A stretch of 64,000 nucleotides of DNA. It comes from Pseudovibrio sp. Alg231-02. Its GTDB lineage: Bacteria > Pseudomonadota > Alphaproteobacteria > Rhizobiales > Stappiaceae. A model generated the notes under the pieces. The model worked only from the letters and a program-made list of their open reading frames with translations. It was not told the DNA's origin and ran no database searches. Positions 34,270-42,954 of this stretch are shown here, piece by piece. Where the stretch lies: contig NZ_FREX01000009.1 of assembly GCF_900143565.1 (NCBI RefSeq), positions 176,001 through 240,000 on the forward strand. The letters are read 5' to 3'. How positions within the stretch are numbered: the stretch's first letter is position 1; the number at the start of each line of letters is the position of its first letter. A program made the position numbers and the translations under genes.

Positions 34270-34602
34270 TAAAAATCCATGCTTAATAAATCATAGTTTT
34301 CGTTTCTTTCAGTTATTACGTAAGGAAATATTGGGGTCACGAAAGAAAAAAACGCAAAAAAAGTTATTTACGCTAAGTATAGAATGTAGATTCTAATTGA
34401 CCCAGCGTAATGGTTTGGATGTGTGTAGTTGGTAATTGTATTTATATTTTGATAACTTTTGATGGAGATCAATGTTCCCATGTGAGTACTGCTCTTTTGT
34501 AGTATATGACCGGTGTCAATCAATAAAAATAATACCCCAAATGTTTTTATTAACTGTAATTCGATGAAGCAATTTCAGCTTTAGAGTAAGGTCGAGGTAC
34601 CT
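34270..34602. promoter_or_regulatory. Divergent regulatory region, chemoreceptor / NsrR-like gene
   Basis: This 333-base AT-rich gap contains the FNR-type box at 34459-34472 and an inverted repeat TAGAAT-GTAG-ATTCTA at 34380-34395. Both the chemoreceptor (-) and Rrf2 (+) promoters must lie here. No ORF is present. Confidence 0.6.
34459..34472. promoter_or_regulatory. FNR/Anr-type binding site
   Basis: TTGATGGAGATCAA matches the FNR/Anr/FixK consensus TTGATnnnnATCAA at every fixed base. Its centre is about 137 bases before the NsrR-like ATG and about 197 bases before the chemoreceptor ATG. Either gene, or both, could be controlled by oxygen through an FNR-family protein. No such regulator is encoded in this window. 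Confidence 0.75.
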
Positions 34603-35067
34603 ATGAAATTAACTGGGATGACAGATGTAGCGGTACGCATACTGATGCTCATGGCTGTCAACCGGAGCGATAAGTGGACAATTGACCGCTTGTCTGAGGC
34701 AACCAACAGCGGGCGTCCTCAGGTCGCCAAGGTCGTGCAGATCTTAAACCGGAAGGGCTACATCAAATCCAGACGAGGGCGATTGGGTGGTCTGATGCTT
34801 GCTCATGCGCCAGCTTCCATCAACATCGGCAAACTCATCCGGAATGTTGAAGACAATTTCGCACTGGTGGAGTGCTTTGCATGCAATCCTGCCAAACCAT
34901 GCCCGTTATCGGGTGTCTGCCGTTTCAAAGGCAAGCTGAAGCATGCGCTGAACTCTTTCATGGAAGAGCTGGATGCAATCAACTTGACTCAGATTATTGA
35001 AAACGCAGACGAAATTAGGACAAGCGTTGAGGTGAACGCTGAGAGAAAACTAGAGCTCTCTGCCTAG
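34603..35067 (+). CDS. nsrR: Rrf2-family regulator, NsrR-like
   Basis: This 154-residue protein has the Rrf2 winged-helix start LTGMTDVAVRILMLMA, a recognition helix region GRPQVAKVVQILNRKGYIKS and the RRGRLGGLMLA wing. The cysteines C91, C94, C100 and C106 lie in ECFACNPAKPCPLSGVC. C91/C100/C106 give the spacing of NsrR proteins, which hold an Fe-S cluster and sense nitric oxide. C94 is extra. NsrR represses NO-detoxification genes. Here the close neighbours are a globin chemoreceptor, a GGDEF-EAL protein and a ferredoxin-reductase, which could be targets. IscR is less likely from the Cys spacing. Confidence 0.82.
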   Translation: MKLTGMTDVAVRILMLMAVNRSDKWTIDRLSEATNSGRPQVAKVVQILNRKGYIKSRRGRLGGLMLAHAPASINIGKLIRNVEDNFALVECFACNPAKPCPLSGVCRFKGKLKHALNSFMEELDAINLTQIIENADEIRTSVEVNAERKLELSA

Positions 35068-35263
35068 TACGATGCAATTAAAGTGCATTTAACCAACCTG
35101 CTTTCGTGAGCATTAACCGACAAAACTCATAGTTTGGTAGTGCTCACGCCTGCTTAAGACAGTTTCGCGACAATCAGGCCTTGTTCATGAGACCTCTGTG
35201 CCCTCACGCACGAGGTTTTTGTTCATTTGGCGAATAGCAAACTGTTCGGCGCAGGCAATTTCT

Positions 35264-38182
35264 ATGAGACGAGTCCGGCACTCAATTTCTCTTAAACTAG
35301 CAATCATCTCTGTTGTCGCCATTGCTCTATCTTATTTTGCGCTGACATTTCTCGTTGTAATTCAGTGGGAAAGAACGCTCCAACTCCAAAGCGAACAGCT
35401 CTCCCAGATCGCCGTAAACCAATTCTCCACGACGCTTGAGCGTGACGTAGCGCTGGTGAGACACCGTATTCAGTCTCAGCTATCCGAAACAGCAGCCAGC
35501 CTTTCTGCCATTGGTGAGCGCGGTGACATCGTAAAAGCTGCAGAAACACGCGTCTGGGCAGGGGATGTGAACATCCTGTCACTGGTGCAGGAAGGCACGC
35601 CGCTTGACGCCATTATCCTGCTGAACTACCGTGGCCAGATCGTCGGAGCATCCAAGCGTGCTGATCCGGGGCTGATCCAGAAGCAACTCCTCAAAGTTCA
35701 TCTGAAACAGTCGCTTAGTACTGTCTGGACACCGTCCACGGGCACAGGCCCAGCCGTCCGATACACGCTTCTTCCAGCCACCCAATTTGGCCCGTTATTG
35801 CCAGGGGAGCCTGATGCAGGCGTCTCTCAAGTCCTTTATTCCTCACTCATCGATCCGGGCACCCAGTGGCGTGGAGCCTTGGTGGCGCAGCGGTGGTTTC
35901 CCTTCAACTCTGGTGTGATTGACGAATACAGCAAGATCTCAGGTGCCGAGATTGCGATTTTCTATCAGGACAAGCTGGTTGGCGCCTCGCCACATGCACC
36001 GGTCGAAGCGCTGCAAATGCCTGAAAACCTGCGTAAACTTAAGATCCTGAACACTGCATTCGAGTATTGTGACAACGGTCCATCACCGCTCGTAATTTGC
36101 GCCTTCAAGCCACTCGAAGTCTTGCTGGACGCGCAGGAACGCCTACGCAATGTGGGCGAAGAGACCAGCGCTCAGACGTTCCAGCGGCTTATTGTGTTGG
36201 GCTTTACCGCCTGTCTCATCATCTTCATCGTAGCCCTGTTTGTTTCCCGCAAAATGTCCCAGCCACTGCAGCGTATCGCAGATGCCCTCTCTGATGTGGC
36301 GGGCGGTAACTTTGATGTGCGGGTAGAGGGCACCAGAAGGATGGATGAAGTCGGAGAGATCGCCCGCGCTGTTAAAGTGCTCCAGGCCTCCGCTCGGGAG
36401 CGTGACAGTTTGCGCCTCAATATCCAGCGCAAGAACAAGGAATTGCGCAAAAAAGAACAGGAATTGGTGAAGCAAAATACGTTATTTGACGCTGCATTGA
36501 ACAACATGTCCCATGGGTTGTGTATGTTCGATACACAGAAAAGATTGATTGTGTTCAATCAGCGCTTTGATGACATCTTCGCTTGTGAACAAGGCGAGGG
36601 TAAAATTGGCATGACATGGGATGAAATGGTCCAATGTATGCCTCTGGCCCAGGAGTTTTTGCAGGATGATGGCGAAAACTCCGTCGCACAACAACACTGG
36701 CCGAGTACCGTTCGCAGCACATTTACACTCACTTTGCAAAGTGAACAGGTCATCTTGATGACGCTGGAACCGCAAGATGGCGGCGGCTGGGTTGCGATCT
36801 TTGAAGACATCACTGATAGGCAGCGCATCAGTGATCACCTGAGCTATCTCGCAACGCACGATGCCTTGACCAAACTGCCCAATCGTTTGCTGATGAATGA
36901 GCGCTTGCAAGAGATGAAACAAGCTGCTCTGGCACAAGATGAGCACTTCGGCATTTTGTGGTTGGACCTCGATGAGTTTAAGACTATCAATGATTCATTG
37001 GGTCATGCAGTTGGCGATAAGCTCTTGTGCCACGTCGCAAAAATCCTGCGAGAAAAGGTGGCTAACAAAGAGATGGTCGCCCGTCTCGGCGGTGATGAGT
37101 TCGCGATCTTGTCTAAATTGCCTGCTTCTCGTGAAGATCTGGAACAGCTTGCCAAAGAAGTGCTGAAAGTCATCGCTTCTCCGTGTTTCCTGGAAGGTCA
37201 TGAAATCGTGGTCGCCGCAAGTGTCGGTATCGCCACATTCAGCAAGGAATATCAAAACGTGGATGAGCTCATTCGCTTTGCTGACCTTGCCTTGTATCAG
37301 GCCAAAAATGACGGTCGAAACACCTTCCGCTTCTTCGAAGATGATATGGCTGCCAAAATCAAGCAGCGTCAGACCCTGATCACCGATCTCTACAAAGCCA
37401 CTGCAAATCGGGAGCTGGAGGTTTATTTCCAGCCACAGGTCATCTTGGCAACCGGCGAAATCTCGGGGTTTGAAGCACTACTGCGCTGGAACCACCCGCG
37501 CTACGGTTTCATCTCACCATTCGAGTTTATTCCACTGGCAGAAGAAACGGGTCTGATTCTGGAAATCGGGGCATGGGTACTGGATGAAGCTTGCTCTCTG
37601 GCTGTCGGTTGGCCGAAGCGGGTGAATTTGGCAGTCAACCTGTCACCCCGTCAAATTTACTGCGAACAGCTTCTACCGGTTGTCGATGATGTGCTGGCTC
37701 GTACGGGTCTGGATCCCGGACGGCTTGAACTGGAAGTGACAGAAACTGTGTTACTGGCAGATCATCTGCGCGTACGTCAGACTCTGGCGAAGCTGCAGCA
37801 AATCGGCGTTAAGATCTCTATGGATGACTTTGGAACAGGCTATTCTTCACTGAGTACACTCCGCCGCTTCCCCTTTGACAGGATCAAAGTTGATAGGTCT
37901 TTCGTGATGAGTATGACTGAAGATGATGACTCCCGCTTCATCGTCAACTCCGTCATCGATCTTGCAAACAGCCTCGGCATCACAACAACAGCAGAGGGCG
38001 TTGAAAGCAAAGAGATCGCAGAGCAATTGACGGCAATGGGATGTTCTGAAGCGCAGGGCTATTACTTTGGCAAGCCCGCACCTCCCAATCAGGCGCTCTT
38101 CTGGATGCTGGAAGAAGCACGCGGCGTCACGCTGGAAGCGCAGGTCAACAACTCAAAACTGACCAAGAAAGCCGCAGGCTAA
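35264..38182 (+). CDS. Membrane GGDEF-EAL protein with extracytoplasmic sensor, HAMP and PAS
   Basis: This 972-residue protein has TM1 (about 10-32), a periplasmic sensor region of about 270 residues, TM2 (about 307-327, LGFTACLIIFIVALFV), HAMP, a PAS domain with LNNMSHGLCMFDTQKRLIVF, then GGDEF and EAL domains. The GGDEF motif is intact (RLGGDEFAIL near residue 608). EAL is intact in GFEALLRWNHPRYGF (about 736), and DDFGTGYSSL and KVDRSF keep the phosphodiesterase metal loop. It should make and/or break cyclic di-GMP in response to an external signal. ATG 35264 is preceded by GCAGG. A GTG at 35198 would add 22 residues. The 3' end is four bases from the convergent ferredoxin-reductase gene. 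Confidence 0.92.
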   Translation: MRRVRHSISLKLAIISVVAIALSYFALTFLVVIQWERTLQLQSEQLSQIAVNQFSTTLERDVALVRHRIQSQLSETAASLSAIGERGDIVKAAETRVWAGDVNILSLVQEGTPLDAIILLNYRGQIVGASKRADPGLIQKQLLKVHLKQSLSTVWTPSTGTGPAVRYTLLPATQFGPLLPGEPDAGVSQVLYSSLIDPGTQWRGALVAQRWFPFNSGVIDEYSKISGAEIAIFYQDKLVGASPHAPVEALQMPENLRKLKILNTAFEYCDNGPSPLVICAFKPLEVLLDAQERLRNVGEETSAQTFQRLIVLGFTACLIIFIVALFVSRKMSQPLQRIADALSDVAGGNFDVRVEGTRRMDEVGEIARAVKVLQASARERDSLRLNIQRKNKELRKKEQELVKQNTLFDAALNNMSHGLCMFDTQKRLIVFNQRFDDIFACEQGEGKIGMTWDEMVQCMPLAQEFLQDDGENSVAQQHWPSTVRSTFTLTLQSEQVILMTLEPQDGGGWVAIFEDITDRQRISDHLSYLATHDALTKLPNRLLMNERLQEMKQAALAQDEHFGILWLDLDEFKTINDSLGHAVGDKLLCHVAKILREKVANKEMVARLGGDEFAILSKLPASREDLEQLAKEVLKVIASPCFLEGHEIVVAASVGIATFSKEYQNVDELIRFADLALYQAKNDGRNTFRFFEDDMAAKIKQRQTLITDLYKATANRELEVYFQPQVILATGEISGFEALLRWNHPRYGFISPFEFIPLAEETGLILEIGAWVLDEACSLAVGWPKRVNLAVNLSPRQIYCEQLLPVVDDVLARTGLDPGRLELEVTETVLLADHLRVRQTLAKLQQIGVKISMDDFGTGYSSLSTLRRFPFDRIKVDRSFVMSMTEDDDSRFIVNSVIDLANSLGITTTAEGVESKEIAEQLTAMGCSEAQGYYFGKPAPPNQALFWMLEEARGVTLEAQVNNSKLTKKAAG

Positions 38183-38186
38183 ATCG

Positions 38187-39152
38187 TCACTCAGCAGGTT
38201 CCATCGCGGCGGAACCATCAACTTGCACGGCTGCATCATCCCATGGTTGAAAATTTGGAATGCGCCCGTAAGTGGCTTGCGCATCTATGAAAACATGCTC
38301 AAGGCCGGTAATGAAATCGCGTGAACCAGCCATATAAGCCATGTCAAACTCGGTCAAATCTGGCAGCAGTGCCTGCAGAGTTTCAGCTGCGCCATCACCT
38401 TGCAAGTCCGCAAAGGTTGGCTGTATGCCGCGGCGGTTTAGCCAGTTAAACACCTGCTGAAACTGGTCTTGCTTCAGCGACTGATCCAGAATGAGCACTT
38501 TCTCACGGCGCGGTTGCCCCATGGCAGAACTCAAAGCCATCGCCCAGATCGGAGGTAGGCTGTTCGGTCCGGCAACCATAATCAGCGGCTCGTCATCATG
38601 CCCAAGGAAGGAAGAGCCATAAGGACCGGTGATGCCAACCCGCCCCTTCACATCGCCCTTCTTCGCAAGCATTGCGAAGAGATCAGGGGTGTTGGCCCGT
38701 TCTATGAGGAAGATCAGCGTATTGAACTCAGTCCCGGCATCCAGAGCAAAACTGGCAAACAGGTTCACCCGCTCCTGACCACGAAACTCAACATGGTAAT
38801 ACTGGCCCGGACGCCATGAAATCGGCTTGGTAAAACTCAGGCGCAACTCGAAAAGGTCATCCGAAACCTTCCGCACTGCGGATACATGCCCCTTAAGCGA
38901 CTGCAATTCAGAGGATGCGGGCAGCTTCAGCTCAGCATCGCCAGCAACCGTTGCCTTACAAGCAAGAACGGTACTTTTCAGCCGAGAGCCATTGGCTTCC
39001 ACCTCACCGGAAATCACAGTAACACGCGTGCTTTCACAAGTGCTATTCCCGCAGTCACACTGCAAAGCTAGTCCACCACGCTCAGCGACTTCTAGAAGTG
39101 TTTCACCAAGCTTGGCATCAATTGATCTGCCATTGATATTAAGACTGGTCAT
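38187..39152 (-). CDS. 2Fe-2S ferredoxin / FAD-NAD(P)H oxidoreductase fusion with unusual Cys motif
   Basis: The N-terminal ferredoxin domain (residues 1-85) reads LQCDCGNSTCESTRV and later TVLACKA. Plant-type ferredoxins have CxxxxCxxC. Here the spacing is CxCxxxxC and the position of the third ligand is Thr, so cluster binding must differ or be lost. The reductase part has WRPGQYYHVEF, a flavin-binding RxxSxx-like stretch replaced by RVNLFASFAL, and GRVGITGPYGSSFLG with the NAD-domain MVAGPNSLPPIWAM. It resembles the reductase component of oxygenases. ATG 39152 is favoured over a start at 39218. The oxidised partner is unknown. It converges with the GGDEF-EAL gene. Confidence 0.8.
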   Translation of the reverse strand: MTSLNINGRSIDAKLGETLLEVAERGGLALQCDCGNSTCESTRVTVISGEVEANGSRLKSTVLACKATVAGDAELKLPASSELQSLKGHVSAVRKVSDDLFELRLSFTKPISWRPGQYYHVEFRGQERVNLFASFALDAGTEFNTLIFLIERANTPDLFAMLAKKGDVKGRVGITGPYGSSFLGHDDEPLIMVAGPNSLPPIWAMALSSAMGQPRREKVLILDQSLKQDQFQQVFNWLNRRGIQPTFADLQGDGAAETLQALLPDLTEFDMAYMAGSRDFITGLEHVFIDAQATYGRIPNFQPWDDAAVQVDGSAAMEPAE

Positions 39153-39313
39153 GGGCACCCATGTTGCTCCGCGTATGTGACGGACGTATCTAAGGTTGTG
39201 CAAGTTATAGAACTGCACGCTTATTTCCTAGGGGGAAATCTAAGTCATTCGCGACATTAATACAATTTTAACAATTAATAGTCACCTGACTTTATCTAGT
39301 TATTTTTACGCCC

Positions 39314-40132
39314 TTAGCTCTTCTTGTAGGCCGCAATAACCAGATGACCCGGAACTGGCTCACCCTGCTCAAAGCGAACGGTGATTGGCGAAAGATCAAG
39401 AATGGTAAAACCACTGCTCTCCAGCAAGTTCCGAACATAGCCCTCAGCATGCGCAAACCGATGGTACTTGCCCACCATGAAGTTCTGCTCGCCTAACTCC
39501 TCTGCAGGAAGTGTCTCAGAGGAAAATGCAAAGACACCATTGGCTTCAATGTTGCCCGCTACACCGGCGAAAAACTCTTCCAGCTCGCCCATGTAGGGCA
39601 GCACATCAGTTGCGACGATGAGGTCCCAGCGCTCTTCTTCCTCAACCTTGAGAAATTCAACCACTTCACCCACGTAGAGGTCGTCGTAGATTTCCTTCTC
39701 ATCCGCAACTTCAACCATCCCCTCGGCAATGTCCACGCCGGTTTTATGGGGCACCAGGTTATTCAGGGCTTCGCCGGAAAGGCCAGTCCCGCAACCAAGG
39801 TCCAACAAACGTTTGAAAAGGCCAAGTTCCAGCTTTTCAATCTTGTCACGCACCATCAGCGGAACGGAATAGCCAAGCTGATCCACCAGAACCATGTCGA
39901 ACACTTCGGCATGCTGATCAAACAGCGTGCTCACATAAGCATCCGGCGCTTTGAGGGGCGCATTTCCTTTGCCCATGCTCGCTAGGCGAACGGCCACGCC
40001 ACCATGATCTTCCGGATCTAACTCCAGAACTGCTTTGTAGGCCTCAGCAGCCTCGTCAAACTTGCCTGCTTTTTCCAGATCCAGAGCCCGGTTATATGCG
40101 TCAGCAAGTGCTTCATTGTCTAGTTTAGTCAT
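39314..40132 (-). CDS. TPR-linked class I methyltransferase
   Basis: This 272-residue protein begins with a short TPR-like helical pair (ALDLEKAGKFDEAAEAYKAV, residues about 15-50). A SAM-dependent methyltransferase domain follows, with motif I FKRLLDLGCGTGLSGEALN at about 110-130, post-I KTGVDIAEGMVEVADEK and motif IV LIVATDVLPYMGEL. Similar fusions are often labelled DNA methyltransferase-like, but no DNA-recognition region or NPPY-type motif is seen, so that label is not supported. The substrate is unknown. ATG 40132 is chosen over the start at 40183, which adds 17 unrelated residues. It diverges from gltS. Confidence 0.82.
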   Translation of the reverse strand: MTKLDNEALADAYNRALDLEKAGKFDEAAEAYKAVLELDPEDHGGVAVRLASMGKGNAPLKAPDAYVSTLFDQHAEVFDMVLVDQLGYSVPLMVRDKIEKLELGLFKRLLDLGCGTGLSGEALNNLVPHKTGVDIAEGMVEVADEKEIYDDLYVGEVVEFLKVEEEERWDLIVATDVLPYMGELEEFFAGVAGNIEANGVFAFSSETLPAEELGEQNFMVGKYHRFAHAEGYVRNLLESSGFTILDLSPITVRFEQGEPVPGHLVIAAYKKS

Positions 40133-40334
40133 GGGGACAGTTGAGCCGCTGTAATATTGAAATTGTAGGTCTTCCTTACACAAGAAATTCTCGAAAATCT
40201 ACGCAATACATAAGGTTTTGTTGCCGCATCAGAGTAAATAAAATGGATCACCCCGATTAAAATACGCAGATCACTTTTAAACGGCAAGTGAGGTCATGCT
40301 GATAGAACCAAGGCTGGTGAACAGTGAGGCCCGT

Positions 40335-41552
40335 ATGGAAGGTGCGCAACCTGAGCTAATTGAGATTGATCCTTTTACGACAATCACAATTGCAATCCTT
40401 GTTTTGTTTGTCGGACGAGAGCTCGTTCGAAAAAGTGTAGCCCTTCGCAAACTGACGATCCCTGACCCTCTGGCTGGCGGATTGCTGTGCGCCATTCTTG
40501 TTACTGTGCTGACGGTCTGGTGGGGTGTAAAACTTAAATTCTCGACAGAACCGATTGATTTCTTTCTGATTTACTTCTTCGCGGCAATTGGCCTTCGTGC
40601 AAAGGTGAGTGACCTTCTTACAGGTGGCAAACCACTTGTCATTCTCATCATCATTTCCTCGGTGTTTCTTGGCGTTCAGAATTTTGTCGGTATGGGGGCG
40701 GCCAGCGTCTATGGCTATCCGGTACACACAGGCATCATCGCCGGGTCAGTCTCGCTATCCGGCGGGGTAGGGACAACGCTTGCATGGGCACCAATTTTTG
40801 CTTCAGAACTTGGCGTCGCAAATGCGCAAGAGATCGGCATTGCTTGTAACACTGTTGGCATCGTGTCTGCTTGCATTATCGGCGGACCAATTGCTCAGTA
40901 CCTCATGAAACGGCATAAACTGGCAGGATCCCTCAGCACAGACGAAGCTGTCGGGCAGAATTTCAAGGATGATGGTAAGCTGAATCTGCACTACTACGAT
41001 GTTCTGGGCGCCGTCTTCTTCATCAATATGGCAATTTTCATCGGCTACATGATGTACCTTGGCCTGCAGGAAGCTGGTGTCGTTATTCCGGTATTCGTGC
41101 CAATTCTTGTCGCAGGCATCATCATAAACAACGTGGGCCGCCTGCTTTTTCGCAACTACGACAATGTTGGCCGCGAAAAAGGCATGGCGATGATCTCAGA
41201 CATCAGCCTCGGTATTTTCCTCAGCATCGCACTGATGACCATGGACCTGTTGGTGGTTTGGCAATTTATGGGCTTCGTCGCACTGGTGATGTCCCTGCAA
41301 ATCGCGCTTGCCATTAGCTATGCCCTCTTTATCGTTTTCACCTCCATGGGCAAGGATTATGATGCAGCCGTTATCGCAGCAGGCTTTGGCGGGATAGCGC
41401 TCGGTTCCACCGCTACAGCCGTGTTGAATATGACCTCCGTCACCCGTCAGTTTGGTGCATCGCCTAAAGCATTCCTCATTGTGCCACTCACCTGCGGCTT
41501 CTTCATTGACCTGATGAATACCTGGGTGATCTCAAACCTGATTGCGCTCTGA
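40335..41552 (+). CDS. gltS: Sodium/glutamate symporter GltS
   Basis: This 405-residue membrane protein has about ten segments and the GltS motifs KLTIPDPLAGGLLCAI, a first re-entrant region ending AGSVSLSGGVGTTLAWAP and the second-half counterpart AAGFGGIALGSTATAVLNM. It imports glutamate with sodium. ATG 40335 is preceded by AGTGAGG at 5-base spacing and gives a length close to E. coli GltS (401). The ATG at 40296 would have a ribosome site too close and adds 13 non-family residues. It diverges from the TPR-methyltransferase gene. Confidence 0.92.
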   Translation: MEGAQPELIEIDPFTTITIAILVLFVGRELVRKSVALRKLTIPDPLAGGLLCAILVTVLTVWWGVKLKFSTEPIDFFLIYFFAAIGLRAKVSDLLTGGKPLVILIIISSVFLGVQNFVGMGAASVYGYPVHTGIIAGSVSLSGGVGTTLAWAPIFASELGVANAQEIGIACNTVGIVSACIIGGPIAQYLMKRHKLAGSLSTDEAVGQNFKDDGKLNLHYYDVLGAVFFINMAIFIGYMMYLGLQEAGVVIPVFVPILVAGIIINNVGRLLFRNYDNVGREKGMAMISDISLGIFLSIALMTMDLLVVWQFMGFVALVMSLQIALAISYALFIVFTSMGKDYDAAVIAAGFGGIALGSTATAVLNMTSVTRQFGASPKAFLIVPLTCGFFIDLMNTWVISNLIAL

Positions 41553-41590
41553 TGAGCGTGAAGTTGAAGCTGAAAACATGGCTGGAGTAA

Positions 41591-42067
41591 TTAAGGTCGC
41601 ACGAGCAAATATCGCGAGATCGTTGCATACGGTCCGGCCTCATAGTGCACCAGCTCCATTGTGTCAGAGTTTATCATGCGCCCCTGCATAGTGCCTGTGT
41701 CAGGGTGCTCAACAAGTGTAATGGACGCGCCGTCCCATCCGATCATCCCAATCACGGGTTCTTTGGATTGTGAGACCTCGGACCGTCCATCATGATCTCG
41801 CCCGGACCCCGGACTGATCTGCCAGAAGAAAACTCCCTCCAGCACCGGTCCTGTTTGCTCATCTATTCGCAAATGAGAAGGTCCGTTCTCCTGACTTTGG
41901 ATATCCCGATGCCAGTAAACAGCATCTTTCTTGATCACCACCCATTGCCCGACCAGCTCTGGATAATGCTGTGGCGGTTTGCCATCAATTGCAAAGGCAA
42001 CAAACGTGGCACACCCCATCATCAGTGCCGCAATAGCAGCCTGAACAGGAAGTTTCCATTGCCCCAT
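41591..42067 (-). CDS. Small exported protein of unknown function
   Basis: This 158-residue protein has an N-terminal hydrophobic segment (PVQAAIAALMMGCATFVAFA) that could be a signal peptide or membrane anchor. A mainly beta-strand domain follows, with VGQWVVIKKDAVYWHRDI, SHLRIDEQTGPVLEGVFFWQ and GMIGWDGASITLVEHPDTG. The pattern resembles small lipocalin-like or beta-barrel domains, but I cannot place it in a family. A Cys near the end of the leader (MMGC) is not in a convincing lipobox context. It converges on gltS and is divergent from the PfpI gene. Its genuine coding status is supported by frame length and composition. Confidence 0.6.
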   Translation of the reverse strand: MGQWKLPVQAAIAALMMGCATFVAFAIDGKPPQHYPELVGQWVVIKKDAVYWHRDIQSQENGPSHLRIDEQTGPVLEGVFFWQISPGSGRDHDGRSEVSQSKEPVIGMIGWDGASITLVEHPDTGTMQGRMINSDTMELVHYEAGPYATISRYLLVRP

Positions 42068-42307
42068 TTATGCCTCCCCAACTCAACTTGAACTCACAGG
42101 GCAACACATCTCAGCCAAGACCTAAATCCCTGGGATCTGACGTGGTAGTTCAGATCAAAGAAATCTGCTTGTATGGAAGCAAGAGCATCTGTTTTGTCGT
42201 TCTGATAAGAAAGGGATAGCCAATCTTGCCTCTGGAACATATAGTGAACGGAATCTATTATAAGTGATGGCGATCAACCCGGATGATTGCTCAAAAGGAT
42301 ATTTGAA

Positions 42308-42904
42308 ATGACGAAGATTGCAGTGATCCTCACCCAAGGCTTTGCCGATTGGGAATACGCATTGATTGCTGGCACTGGCGGCCCATTTTTCGGTATGCAG
42401 GTTGAGTTCTTCACCCCTCAGGTCGGTGAAGTGAAGTCGCAAGGCGGGCTCGCTGCGATTGTCTCGCGTAAGCTGGATGAGATCAGGACGTTTGAACCAA
42501 GTGTTATTGTCGTTGTTGGGGGAACAATCTGGGAAACTGAACAGGCTCCGGATATCGCAGATCTGCTCAGGGCTCACCACGAGCGCGGTGGTGCTGTTGC
42601 TGGAATTTGCGGTGGCACATTGGCTCTTGCCAGAGCAGGTCTGCTGAATGAAGCGAGACACACATCAAACAACGCAGAATTCCTGCAGCAAAATGCGAAA
42701 AACTACAAAGGTGCTGAACACTACCAGTCAAGTGCATCCGCTATCTCGGATCGTGGCGTGATTTCCGCTCCTGGAACGGCCCCGGTATCCTTTTCAGCAG
42801 CTGTTTTTGAAGCTGCCGGGCTCGCCACTGATGCTCTTCAGCAGTTTAAAGCCATGCTTGGCGCGGAGCATTTGGAACCAGCAATGGCTGAGGCTACCTC
42901 TTAA
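42308..42904 (+). CDS. DJ-1/PfpI family protein
   Basis: This 198-residue flavodoxin-like protein starts KIAVILTQGFADWEYALIAG and has the nucleophile-elbow Cys in AVAGICGGTLALARAGLL. These are DJ-1/PfpI features (class I glutamine amidotransferase-like fold). Members are chaperones, glyoxalase-like enzymes or amidases, and the exact activity cannot be told. A Glu usually near residue 18 is present as WEY, consistent with Cys activation. AAAGGAT lies upstream of ATG 42308. The gene converges on the serralysin gene with a hairpin between them. Confidence 0.83.
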   Translation: MTKIAVILTQGFADWEYALIAGTGGPFFGMQVEFFTPQVGEVKSQGGLAAIVSRKLDEIRTFEPSVIVVVGGTIWETEQAPDIADLLRAHHERGGAVAGICGGTLALARAGLLNEARHTSNNAEFLQQNAKNYKGAEHYQSSASAISDRGVISAPGTAPVSFSAAVFEAAGLATDALQQFKAMLGAEHLEPAMAEATS

Positions 42905-42911
42905 AACCTGA

Positions 42912-42941
42912 GTCAGTGCCCCGGGTTGATAGGGCACTGAC
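42912..42941. terminator. Hairpin between convergent pfpI-like and serralysin genes
   Basis: Ten-base perfect arms GTCAGTGCCC (42912-42921) and GGGCACTGAC (42932-42941) have loop CGGGTTGATA. No long T-run is present on +, and GGTTTT follows on -. It is probably a bidirectional terminator for the two convergent genes. Confidence 0.65.
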
Positions 42942-42954
42942 CAGTTTCTGCTGA

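Noticed and set aside
39314..40132. DNA methyltransferase of a restriction-modification system
   Set aside because: The methyltransferase domain lacks a DNA-MTase catalytic motif (NPPY/DPPY or PC) and a recognition domain. No endonuclease is nearby.
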